This document shows positions 49,376-60,029 of a DNA stretch of 64,000 nt, piece after piece; position 1 is the first letter of the stretch, and every line of letters starts with the position of its first letter. A program made the translations under genes and the position numbers. Source of the stretch: Lithospermum erythrorhizon (taxonomy: Eukaryota; Streptophyta; Magnoliopsida; Boraginales; Boraginaceae). Below the pieces are notes generated by a model. It searched no databases, was not told the origin of the DNA, and saw only the letters and a list, made by a program, of their open reading frames with translations. The stretch lies in NCBI GenBank assembly GCA_019722365.1, contig JADFUC010000766.1, positions 62,001 through 126,000 on the forward strand. The letters run 5' to 3'.

Positions 49376-50590
49376 CTTTTCCCCCCACACATTGTCTCCA
49401 CCATCCTCAAAATTATTCCATTAGGGAATAAGGATTGTCATGCTTGGCCAAAGAATTCCTTCCACAGTAAAGATGTTTATACCAACCTTAGCAAAAAATT
49501 TCATTAACAACATATCATCCCCCTCCTCTTTCCCTCTAATTCCTTTAAACAATCCCTGACAAAACTTTCTTTGAAGCTACCCTTCTTCTAAAATTAAAAT
49601 TTTTCTCTTGAAACTTCTACTTAATAGGCTTCCCACTTCTGACCTCTTAGCAAAGAAAACCAAAATTACCATTGACCCTCTCTGTAAGCTTTGTCAACTC
49701 CATAACGAAATATGTCAACATCTTTTCTTTGATTGTACCTTCATTAAAACCTTTTTTAAATCTAACTACCCCCCCCCCACATCCATTCGTAATTTTCTTT
49801 CTCATCTATTTTAAAATTGACCCAAAATACTATATATTCTTCTTTTTGTAGTACTCTTTTTGGGGTTACGTGACTTATTAGAAACGAAGTCATATTTAAG
49901 CAAGTCAATTCCACCTCACAACAAATATTACTGACATACCTCAAATTTAGCAAAGTGGATTGCCCCACTAATCCAACGGATTCAATCTAAATCCCTCAAC
50001 AAAATTTGTAGAGAAGCTACGATCGACCAAGAGAATCATCTTTTCTCTGCTCAATCATTACTCAACTCTTATTTCCAATCATCAGGTTTCGAACCTGCAA
50101 AGAAAGAGATACCAAGATATCTTCCATTTCTAATCTATAGCCACTGCATTTTCAAGAATCAACTCTTTCTATTGTGCCGATCTTCTGGGAACACAATTAA
50201 AGGATCTTACCTCATGAACTCCAATACTAGTAGTTGTGACACAATGGATAAAGACACCTCGTTCTCTCTTATATCTGTTGGAGAAGCAATTTACACAATA
50301 CTTCTCCTTACCAAAGAACTTAATTTTCATACAGTTTACATCATTACTGATGGACTTTTCTCACAAGTAATAAGTGAGGATAAGACTAATGTATCAAGTA
50401 AGAAGGAAATAGAAGAAACTATCATATTGCTTGGATGCCAACTAGTATCGGATATTTTTCGAACTTAAAAGATGTTGTTATTGATACTTTCAAATCTATT
50501 TCCTGTAATTTGGTTTCATGTAATAGCCGAGAAGGCTATGAACAAATATCTTTTACATAATGATATGAATTAATTATAAAAAAAAAAAGT
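49376..50590 (+). pseudogene. 5'-truncated LINE, 3' end with poly(A)
   Basis: It begins in the segment just before zf-RVT. 49,608-49,760 reads LLLNRLPTSDLLAKKTKITI then CKLC...H-FFDC, the zinc-binding CxxC...HxxxxC signature. 50,172-50,460 reads an RNase-H-like block with AIYTILLLTKELNFHTVYII and a TDG-LFSQVIS stretch. The copy ends in a short 3' UTR and A-run at about 50,578-50,588, as expected of target-primed reverse transcription. Stops separate the blocks. It is a different, less decayed copy than the LINEs at 3.3-9.4 and 60-62 kb. Confidence 0.75.
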
Positions 50591-50613
50591 TTCAAAAAGT
50601 TGTTCACTAATTA

Positions 50614-50786
50614 CTACTCCATCCGTTCCTATTTACTCCAATTTTTTTGTTTCAACTTACTTGTCTTTCTAGCATAGAAAATTATAATTTTATATTTTTA
50701 ATATACTTTTTTGTCTATTTTTTATTATTAAATTATCAACCAACCACGATATAGGCCTCACTTCCAAAAGGGCCTCAATATTAAAG
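50614..50786. mobile_element. Stowaway-like MITE (outer, partial)
   Basis: CTACTCCATCCGTTCCTATTTACTCC at 50,614 is the classic CTCCCTCCGTCCC-type terminus of plant Mariner/Stowaway MITEs. The matching right end is not clear because a second element starts at about 50,787. Confidence 0.55.
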
Positions 50787-51010
50787 TACTCTCTCCAATC
50801 CACTTTAATTATCAAGCCAATTTTTTAAAATCAACTCACCATCAATTATTAATTATTCTAAAAACTATAAAATTTATATAATTGGATTTTAATATACTTT
50901 CATAATATTAATTTTTTTAATTTTTGAGTAATATAATTAAAAAGTAATTGAAGATCAAAGATTTACCTCGATATGTGAAAAAGTGAATTAAAATGGAGTG
51001 GAGGGAGTAT
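50787..51010. mobile_element. Stowaway-like MITE
   Basis: The left end TACTCTCTCCAATCCACTTTAATTA pairs with the right end GAATTAAAATGGAGTGGAGGGAGTA (about 50,985-51,009). The TA at each edge fits the TA target duplication of this class. Non-coding. Confidence 0.7.
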
Positions 51011-51269
51011 TGTTATATATAATATTTATAGGGTGAATGTCATTCGTATCCCTCAGTTTTATATTAAATGTCAACTAGGTAACCTGAGTTTTTACTTTTA
51101 CCATTTCAGGTCCATATAATCTAACACTCTTAGGATTGCTAACTGTTGAACTATTTGTCTTCATGAAAATGCATTTAGTATAAGATGAAAAAGAATTTAA
51201 TTTTGGCCGTGAATGAATTAATACGCAGAATGGAACGACACGGGAAATGAATTGTTTTGAACAATTCAA

Positions 51270-52101
51270 TTACTTTATTTGGTATATTATAAGAATCAAA
51301 TAATTTATTCTACATATTTCATATATATGATAATAAAAAATACATAATAAGTAAACAAATATATATTAAAGTAATATAAATTTATTACTATAGATCTTAT
51401 CTATTTATTTATTATAAAATAATCAGATAAAATAATGTAATATATTCATTTCAAGTATATATTTTAAAGTAATTAGTAGTAATTTCATAGTTATATAGTA
51501 ATAATATATTAAGTTTCATGCTACATTGTAATATATTTAGTTTTTAAAGTAATATTATAAAATATTTTTTTAAATAAAAAAATGATATTAAGATATTCAT
51601 TAGAATTATAGATTTAAACTTAATTTATATATTATCACTTTAAAGTGTATTAATATTTTAAATTTTGAACAATACTAATATAGTTTATTCTAAGATTAAA
51701 ATATTCTATATTTTATTATAAAATATTTGCTACTATAACTTTCACATTAAATATATTTACCATATATATTAATTGATTGATTATATAGACAATTCTAAAA
51801 AAATTATATATATCATATTAATATAGTTAATATAATACAGATATATTTAATATTATATGACATATAAATATATAATATATATTTATAAAAAATATATAAC
51901 ATATATTTATAAATTATAATGTTAATAACTTGTGTATATTTTATTACTTTATAGAATGTAATGGACATATTGGGAGTAATGGTTTAACACCCCATGGGGT
52001 AATGTCATTGGTTAAGGGAATGAAATCAAACAAAGGTTTAAATACCAAACCAAGTAATGAAATCAAATTTCATTCCATTCTAGTATACCAAACACAATCT
52101 T
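51270..52101. mobile_element. Possible non-autonomous DNA element
   Basis: The left TTTATTTGGTATATTATAAGAAT and the reverse complement of the right end, TGTGTTTGGTATACTAGAATGGAAT, are similar inverted termini flanking a very A+T-rich interior. A second terminus-like sequence, TTAGGGTGTGTTTGTTTCGC, abuts it at 52,100. Boundaries and class are uncertain. Confidence 0.35.
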
Positions 52102-52289
52102 AGGGTGTGTTTGTTTCGCGGAATTGGAATTGAAATTCTATGGAATTCGAATTTTAGTTCTGTCGTTGGCAAAACTATAGAATTAAAATAGAATTGCAAT
52201 TCAATTCCAATTCTTGTTTAGAATTCGTTTGGAATTCATTTCTTATTCTTTATTTATTTTGAACATTATAATCTTGGGCGATTTCGACC

Positions 52290-52960
52290 AGGGACTCTAT
52301 TCCAACATATTTATCTCTGTACCATATTTTCAAATCTCCACTACATTATTTTCAGCCCAATTTCTACCGAGACAATATTTATGGGTCTGCTTTCCACCGT
52401 ATATTCTATTCCCTAATTTCTCAAAGCTTCTGCACCATATTTTTTACTGCTTCTACTGTAGTCAATATTTTCCACCTTTTCGACGCGATCATATTTCTTG
52501 ATCCGCTTCATCGTGACTATATTTCAGCCTGCTTTTGGCCGAGGACCATATTTTCGGCCCTTTTCGACTAGGAACCATATTTTCTGAACATTTCGACCCG
52601 TGAACATATTTTTGGCCGCTATTGACTCATGAACATATTTTTGACCTCTTTCGACCTGAGACCATATTTTCGCCAATGCTCCGACCCGAGATCATATTTT
52701 CGGTCCGCTTTACTGGGAGATCGATGGGTCCGCTTTTGCCCATAATATCATATTTTTGGTACTTTTCGCAGGGGGCCATATTTTCCTCCCTGCTTTCGAA
52801 TTCGAGCCCATATTTTCGGTCCGCTTCGACCCCGGACCATATTTCTCTCGCACGGGACCATATTTTTCGCCCCGCGACCGCTACTATATTTTCGGTCCGC
52901 TTTTGACACAGACCATATTGCCCCGCTTTCCCCATCCGAGACCATATTTCGGCATTTTCC
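52290..52960. repeat. Degenerate tandem array, about 29-bp unit
   Basis: About 20 units at 27-32-bp spacing (positions such as 52,547, 52,576, 52,605, 52,634 and 52,662) share a consensus close to ACCATATTTTCGGTCCGCTT plus TCGACCCGG. Units diverge most at the left. Overlapping open frames on both strands here are by-products of the missing stops in the unit. It is GC-richer than its surroundings. Confidence 0.8.
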
Positions 52961-54900
52961 TCGGTCCTGCACACCCTTGTTCCTTGTATTTAACCGCACC
53001 CCTTCAACTGCTTGCCTGCTATAAGCACACTCCAAATAGTAAAGTATTAGGTGTGAAATTACTACTTTAGCCCCCTATTTGTAAGTGTAGTGATTGAGAA
53101 AGTTTTATTTAGGGGAAAAATAGTCATTTCATATATTTTTAACATTGTTTGGGTGTGCTTTTAGAGGGACTTCACACCCTTCAAGCTTACACCTCGGTGG
53201 GTATATTTCCCTAGCCACTAATTTCGTAACTACTAATTTTTGCCCATTTTACTCCTAAAGGAATGTGACTACACGTGTTCAAACTTTAAACCAACGCGGT
53301 ACGCTCGTGTTCGCTTTGTAATTTCGCACAAACCTATCACATGGTACATCTCACCGCAGACATAGCACTTGTTGGAAATCAACCAACATGCACGGTAGCA
53401 TGTTCGCTACTATTTAGGCAAAACGCTTAGTCAGTAAGAAATATACTAGAGCATACTATCTCCACGCTCAATATAATAGTTGTTATTTTTATTTATTATT
53501 ATTAATTATTACATTAAATACACAGTTATTAGTTATTAATGTAGTTGTTGATTTCAAGAATTAACGCTTTTGAAAGTCAATTTTTTATTAATAATTAATG
53601 TTTCGAGAAATTGGATCTTAGTACTGCCGCCAGAGTCGATTCGTAATTAGTAATTAACGTTTTGAGAATTCGATTTTGTAATTAGTAATTAATGTTTCGA
53701 TAAGTCTATTTTTAATTAGTAATTAAAGATGTTTGATAAGATATAACGATTAATAATTAAATATATTCGATAAACATAGAAAATAAAAAAAGCAATTCAT
53801 ATTCGATAATAAATACATAACATAAAATAAAATAATCCATATTCGATAGGCATAACATCATATTCGATAGACTCATGTTTGAATTTTAAATAATTGTTTT
53901 GATTTTTTTAATTTTTTTGTTAAAAGTTAAAGTTAATAATGTTCAAGTTAGTGTTAGAATGTCAAATTATTTATGATAACTATTTAAATAAATAAATTAT
54001 ATTGATTATTTATGTCAAACATGAAAATAAAAAAATAAGACTCCAACGGCGCAGCCTCGTGCTCAAATGAATTATCCACGCAAGGCCATTAGCTTAGACA
54101 ACGAATATGTGTCATGCTTCATTAGTTTAATAAACGAAAGCAGCCTCATGCAAGCAGGAAATTTGATATATTGAAATATGGTGGAGTCTCGAAAGAGTCA
54201 CACTAAGACTATTAAGCCTCAAATCCAACTAAGATAAAGATTCTTTGCGGTTTTACTTTAATTAATATTTCATAACATGCAATTACTTACTTTAGATAAC
54301 ATATAATTAATAATGATTAATAATTAATACTTTATAGAACAAAATTGAACAAATAAATTAGTAACATATAATTAAGTAATAATTGATAATTAGTAATAAT
54401 TGATTATATGTTAATATTAATTAATAATTGATTAAAAAAAATTCGAACAATAAAGATTAACGAATCCGCCATGATCCAACGTTAAAACGAAGCTCGTTAA
54501 CTCAATGCAGTGTGTAGCTGCTGGACGCTGAGTGTTAAATGACTACCTCCCACCTTCATATTCTAATTATTGTTCATATTCACCTCCTCCTGAAATTTAA
54601 TTTTGCTATACGCTAAATATGTATTTGGTTTTAATTACACTTTAATTATTGTTCACATTCTATTCACCGTCCCCAATGAATGAATGCTTCCTTCATATAA
54701 ATTGTCTTCAGATTGAATAATACATTGATTCTTGAATTGAGCCATACTCCGATTATAAATATTGGTTATTCAAACTAACTTCCAGCAGCAAAATTAGTAA
54801 ATTTTTGTTTAATCTTGAAATGGAAAATGTGTATGCCCATTACTTGGCACATTGTTGGATTGAATTATATAATCTTGAAGTTCAACTGAAATGGAGATTT
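52961..54900. other. Intergenic, A+T-rich
   Basis: Repeated ATTAGTAATTAA/GATAAGT-like words at 53,480-53,850 and 54,290-54,430 look like low-complexity or decayed repeats. No gene recognised. Confidence 0.4.
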
Positions 54901-56253
54901 GTTTAGCTCGGTGAGATGTTTGAATTTTTTTTTAACAAGTTTACAAACCAAAAAGGCCTTAGAAATGCATGGTGGAGTAAATACTTTTTAGTTAAAAGGC
55001 AAGTACAAAATCCAAAATCGTCGAAATCGAACTCGAAAATAAATCGAAATTTTTGAAACCGAACCGAGATTGAGTCGCACAGAACCGGCAATTTAGGTTC
55101 TCCTTTGAAATAACCGAACCGAATCAACCGATTTCTAAATTTTATGTAAATTTTTAATTTCATTTATTATCATTTTCAAGCATTCAAGTAAGATTTACAT
55201 ATGTACATTTTAGAAAGAGAAATTTCAGATTTAACTTCTTGCTTCATTATTTTCTTATGTCTGAAATAATATATAAAATCTTTCTAAAACTAATAACATA
55301 GGAATACAAAAATACGTAAAAAGAGCCAGATCGCTAGACACGCAGATGTATCGAGTAATTAATCTTAAAAAGAAGTTCAATGGGGAATTACATGAATTAG
55401 ATCTAGTCTTGTGACTTAATTTTGAGCTTCAAGACGATAGATTCAAAAATTGTTCATAACCGAAACTAAACTCTAACGAAACCGACAAACTGACAGGATG
55501 GAACGGATAGGGATTAATCTTTATCTTGAATCGAACCGATGGTGCTTCTATTGAAGCGTAACCATTAACGAAGAAGTTCGCTTCTACTTTAAATTTCAAA
55601 AACCGAATCGATCCGTGACGCACTCTAACCCCTAATTGTAGCATGATTCAACCTCAATTCACTTGTTCTAATTCCCACTTTTGTTAATTTATAATTTTGA
55701 CCTTCACCTAATTTCATCAATCCAACTGGATCATAAAAGAATCAAATGGACAATTTTAGGGATGGTATTATACCTATATTTTGTTGATTTACCGTTCAAG
55801 TATGGTGCATGCCCCTCGTATAACTAATGAGGTGTATTAGAACTTCCATGTGCAACCATTTTGCCAAGACTTGGCCTATAGGAAGGCTCTTTTCTGTTTT
55901 GATAAATAAATATTGAAGATGGACAAGAAGATGAGTTGGAAGTAGCAACGATGGTGGGTGAGAATGTAAGACTTTTTTCGATCATTATGTTTAAGACTAA
56001 TTCAATTCGACAACGACTTCATATTGTATTAATAACGACCCAAACTGTTTTGTAAATATGGAAACAAGACCTTGCCAGTTTGATCATATCAAACACAAAA
56101 TATTATTACTTGATTCCTCTCTTTGCCACCTATACCATGTTCGGTGTTCCATTTCCTCCTTGCCACCTACAATGTTGACTAGTTTATATCCATGAGGCCT
56201 TGACTTAGTAAACAACCAATCATAGCCAGAAATTTTAAGAACATAGTTTTAGT
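54901..56253. other. Intergenic upstream of the receptor kinase
   Basis: 54,990-55,640 is rich in GAACCGA/CCGAACCG words on both strands, like 36,720-36,930; it is likely decayed repeat sequence. 55,640-56,253 is the receptor kinase promoter and leader. A CCAATCATAG (CAAT-like) block lies at about 56,216. No confident TATA box was chosen. Confidence 0.4.
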
Positions 56254-58761
56254 ATGCTTTCTTGCAAAACACTAGTAACCATGAGGTCAACTCATCAACT
56301 GATCAAAACCATATTCATGTTACTTATTGTCAATATATCCAAGAATCAAGTAATAGACTTACCTTCTATAGCCACCCTTGATTCTCCTTGGATGAATAAT
56401 GGTCAATTTAATTTTGAATTACTAGGCAGACCATTTCTTTTCAGAAATCTTGGACCCCAAAAGCCATGCTACTTCGCTGGATTCTTCAACCGAAGAGACA
56501 GTGAAGGCTATCTCTTTTCGGTTGTACTAACCTTTCAACATGAAAGTGGTGTTTTTCAGGATCCTCAGATTATCTGGTGTGGCAACCGTGGTCTTCCAAT
56601 TGGTGAGGAAGCAAGACTAGACCTTATCAAGTCAAACGGGACATTGATTTTGACAAATTTTGATGATACTGTTGTTTGGTCTTCAAGTAGTAGTGTTAGT
56701 GGGAATTCCTCATCTGTTGCAGGTTTGAACTTGACTGAAAGTGGGAATCTAGTTCTATTCGACACGAATAACTCGACTGTTTGGCAATCTTTTGATCATC
56801 CAAGTGATACTTTGATTTCTTTTCAGAAGTTGGTTCCTGGACAAAAGGTGATATCTAGTGTCTCAGATTCGGATTCAGCCAGGGGATTGTATTCGCTCTC
56901 TGTTACTCAAGAAGGCGTATTTGCCTCTATTGAGTCGTCGAATGTTCAAGAACCTTACTATCAATATCTGTTTAGTGATGGAAGAACTGAAGAGACGTAT
57001 TTTGAGCTTCGAAATGGGAGTTTGGGTGGTTTAAACTATTCATTTTTTGGTGGAATCCCATTGGCATTCTCAACTCAGTTTTTGCAGATGAGGCCTGATG
57101 GGCGTTTGAAAGTATATGGTCATCAAATTGTTGGTGAAGATAATGGGGCTTGGAGAGAAATAGCTGATGTATTTGCCAATCAAGTCAGTGAATGTAGTTA
57201 TCCTATTGTTTGTGGAAGATATGGGATCTGTAAGGATGATAAGCAATGTAGTTGTCCCATATCAAGTGATGCTGATGATTCAAGAACTTACTTTCGTCCA
57301 GTAAGTGATTCCCAACCAAGTCGAGGTTGTTCTCCAATCACTGAATTGACTTGCAATGATTCCATGTTTCGTAAGCTTATCAAGCTTGAGAATGTTGGTT
57401 ATTTTCATTTGAGTTCAGATATTAAAGGTACAATGGATCAATGTAAAGAAGCATGCCTTCAAAATTGTTCTTGCAAAGTTGCTGTGTTTTATCCTTCGAA
57501 TGACTCGAATTCACTGCAGGGGGACTGCTCCTTGTCAACCGAGGTATTTTCATTGATGGGAAATCGTTACAGCTATTCTTCATTCATTAAAGTACAGATG
57601 GATCAAGATCCGAATTTGTCTCCCCCAACTAAGGCAAGAAAGAACAATCAGAGGATGGTTGTCGGGATTACTGTGGGGGGTTTACTTGTCTTGTTTGTAG
57701 TTGTTGGTGGCGCTTGTTTCATTGTGAAGAAGAAAAAGCGCCACAGTTCTGCAGAAAAGGACCAGGATAATTTGGATCATGTAGTAGGAATGCTTTTGAG
57801 ATTTACTTATAATGAATTAAGAAGTGCTACTGACAACTTCAATAAGAAGCTTGGGCAGGGAGGATTTGGATCAGTTTTTGAAGGTGTTCTAAGAGATGGT
57901 ACCAAAATTGCAGTTAAGCATCTTCATGGAGTTGGACAAGTTCAAAAATCGTTTTTGACAGAAGTTGAAAGTATTGGGAGTATTCATCATGTGAATTTGG
58001 CAAGATTGATTGGATTCTCTGTGGATAAATTCCATAGGTTTTTAGTTTATGAATACATGAAAAATGGTTCGTTAGATAGGTGGATTTACAACAAGGAAAA
58101 TACCATTCTCAGTTGGGACATTAGGAGAAAGATTATAAAAGATGTTGCCAAGGGATTAGCTTATCTCCATGAAGAGTGTAGGCAAAAGATTATTCATCTA
58201 GATGTCAAGCCTCAAAACATTCTTTTAGACGAGGAATTCAATGCTAAGTTATCCGATTTTGGACTTGCAAAGTTGATTGACAAGAATGAGAGCAAAGTTG
58301 TGACGAATGTGAGAGGCACCGCTGGTTATCTAGCTCCGGAATGGTTGAAGGGTGTTCTTACAGATAAGGTAGATGTCTACAGTTTTGGCATTGTTATGTT
58401 GGAAATAATATGTGGAAGAAAACAACTTGAAGAATCTGAACCTGAAGATTTCAAATACTTGCTCAGTGTATTCAAGATAAAGGCCGAGGACCAAAATTTA
58501 TTGGATTTGGTTGACAAGAATACTGAAGACATGCAAGCTCATGGGATTGAAGCTGTAAAAATGTTGCAGCTCGCAGCATGGTGCCTTCAAAGTGATCGTA
58601 GTATGAGGCCCTCTATGTCGATGGTGGTTAAGGTCTTAGAGGGTACTATGGATGTTGATGAAAATATTGATTACAGTCTTCTAAACACAAAAATTACTAC
58701 AGTCATGGAGGATCATGTCAATACTACTCAACCTCCTTCAGTTTTGACTGGACCACGATAA
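56254..58761 (+). CDS. G-type lectin S-receptor-like Ser/Thr kinase (SD2-5-like)
   Basis: Single-exon, 835 residues. There are two possible starts, Met1 and Met10; from Met10 the basic-then-hydrophobic RSTHQLIKTIFMLLIV reads as a signal peptide. The ectodomain has a B-lectin-type region (about 60-190, with SGNLVLFDTNNSTVWQSFDHP), an EGF/S-locus-like CSYPIVCGRYGICKDDKQCSC block and a PAN-like CKEACLQNCSCKVAVFY block. The membrane span is about 468-492, followed by KKKK. The kinase has GQGGFG (534-539), Lys555, HLDVKPQN with Asp650 and DFG at 668-670, then GTAGYLAPEW. The HLD triplet makes it a non-RD kinase, a type often tied to immune signalling. SD2-5-type kinases sense extracellular cues at the plasma membrane; the ligand is unknown. 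All catalytic residues are present, so it is probably active. Confidence 0.95.
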   Translation: MLSCKTLVTMRSTHQLIKTIFMLLIVNISKNQVIDLPSIATLDSPWMNNGQFNFELLGRPFLFRNLGPQKPCYFAGFFNRRDSEGYLFSVVLTFQHESGVFQDPQIIWCGNRGLPIGEEARLDLIKSNGTLILTNFDDTVVWSSSSSVSGNSSSVAGLNLTESGNLVLFDTNNSTVWQSFDHPSDTLISFQKLVPGQKVISSVSDSDSARGLYSLSVTQEGVFASIESSNVQEPYYQYLFSDGRTEETYFELRNGSLGGLNYSFFGGIPLAFSTQFLQMRPDGRLKVYGHQIVGEDNGAWREIADVFANQVSECSYPIVCGRYGICKDDKQCSCPISSDADDSRTYFRPVSDSQPSRGCSPITELTCNDSMFRKLIKLENVGYFHLSSDIKGTMDQCKEACLQNCSCKVAVFYPSNDSNSLQGDCSLSTEVFSLMGNRYSYSSFIKVQMDQDPNLSPPTKARKNNQRMVVGITVGGLLVLFVVVGGACFIVKKKKRHSSAEKDQDNLDHVVGMLLRFTYNELRSATDNFNKKLGQGGFGSVFEGVLRDGTKIAVKHLHGVGQVQKSFLTEVESIGSIHHVNLARLIGFSVDKFHRFLVYEYMKNGSLDRWIYNKENTILSWDIRRKIIKDVAKGLAYLHEECRQKIIHLDVKPQNILLDEEFNAKLSDFGLAKLIDKNESKVVTNVRGTAGYLAPEWLKGVLTDKVDVYSFGIVMLEIICGRKQLEESEPEDFKYLLSVFKIKAEDQNLLDLVDKNTEDMQAHGIEAVKMLQLAAWCLQSDRSMRPSMSMVVKVLEGTMDVDENIDYSLLNTKITTVMEDHVNTTQPPSVLTGPR

Positions 58762-60029
58762 CTTTCAAAAGTTTAGTTTGTAATATCTCCCTCGGATCTT
58801 TCAATTGTTCTTATATTAAATCCATTGTATATAATAGATACTAGTCTATTATACTCCATCAATGAACATATTCTATACTCCATCTATGAATATGTTTATA
58901 TATATAGCGTTGTGATCATCCACATACTGTATCGCCCTCATATCGGGTGATTACCAAGCTAAACTAGGATTTGAAACTGACTTAATAGAGTCTACTTGAA
59001 TTGTTGAATAGGCCCCATGTCAAAGTTTTCAGAAAAATTATCGATGTATCAAGCCAGTTTTTATCAAGCCTGCTCAAGTGGGCTACTTACTTGCAAATTC
59101 ATCCCTGGAGGTTACTGTTACTCTGTGCAAATAAAACAAGATCTCAAAATTGTATTAACCAACTGAAGCAGTTTGTCCGTAGAGGCAAAGAGTTCATCCT
59201 GCTGGTTCAATCTTTACTTATTCTGCCAGCTCAATTATCCCTGGAGGTTACTGTTACTCTGTGCAACTCAAAACTATTGAAAGATGCTTCGTTTTTCTAA
59301 CTACCTGGAGATGACATTCTGCCCAGGCGCCCAGCTTGTGGCTGGAAACACCGTCCATACCAACCTGATCCAGCCCCTTATGCTGCATATATGTGCCGCC
59401 TAATGAGGTGATGATGATAGGAAATAGTCTCAAGGATGATGTGAGTTTTTCTCCCAATTATCAATCTCATTAGCTTTTTGGTATGCAGGAAAGTAATTGG
59501 TTTTGCTATATGTATTGGAGAGTATTTCCTGGCTTCCCTTCACAATCTGTCATTGAGGCACCATTTTGAATTTCATGTTTAATAGTCTTGCATGTTATAA
59601 TTATCCTTTAGTATGACAATAAATTCACTTCATTCCAAATGTGATAATAGGTAGCTTGTGGGGAATTCTTGTAGATGATAAAGCTACAAACAATTTCTCA
59701 TACATAACTAGCCTTATAGCTGGATTTTAGTCCTGGGAACAAGTTTTTTTGTTTGTTGTTAATAAGTTTATTTTATTTAAAAATTTAGTTGGGTACTGGC
59801 ATCAAAATTTCAATCCAACTAACCCCTCGTTGCCGCCACCTCACATGTTATACCTCAATACAACACACACTCAAATACCAAACAAAACAGTCTCCCATTC
59901 GAGCACAATTCAAGAGGAGAGCCCCAAAATCAAATAAACAAAAATATTTCAACTGAAATATAAACCAATCCGCCTAAATCCAATTCCCCGAGCCCTTACC
60001 CCTATATAACCGAGAGGTGAGATTTAGAA
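58762..60029. other. Receptor-kinase 3' flank and spacer
   Basis: The 3' UTR probably lies within the first few hundred bases. An exact 30-bp direct repeat is present at 59,101-59,130 and 59,237-59,266. No gene recognised; open frames at 59,001-59,457 have no family features I can name. Confidence 0.45.

Noticed and set aside
52290..52960. CRISPR-like spaced repeat array
   Set aside because: Units are diverged and contiguous at 27-32 bp without unique spacers, and the host is a plant; a minisatellite explains it.
52622..53070. Overlapping open frames of 94-115 codons on both strands
   Set aside because: They are by-products of the tandem unit lacking stops; the translations are simply repeat copies.
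59001..59457. Possible small genes 3' of the receptor kinase
   Set aside because: Frames on both strands overlap the 30-bp direct repeat and show no domain, splice pattern or composition typical of a gene.
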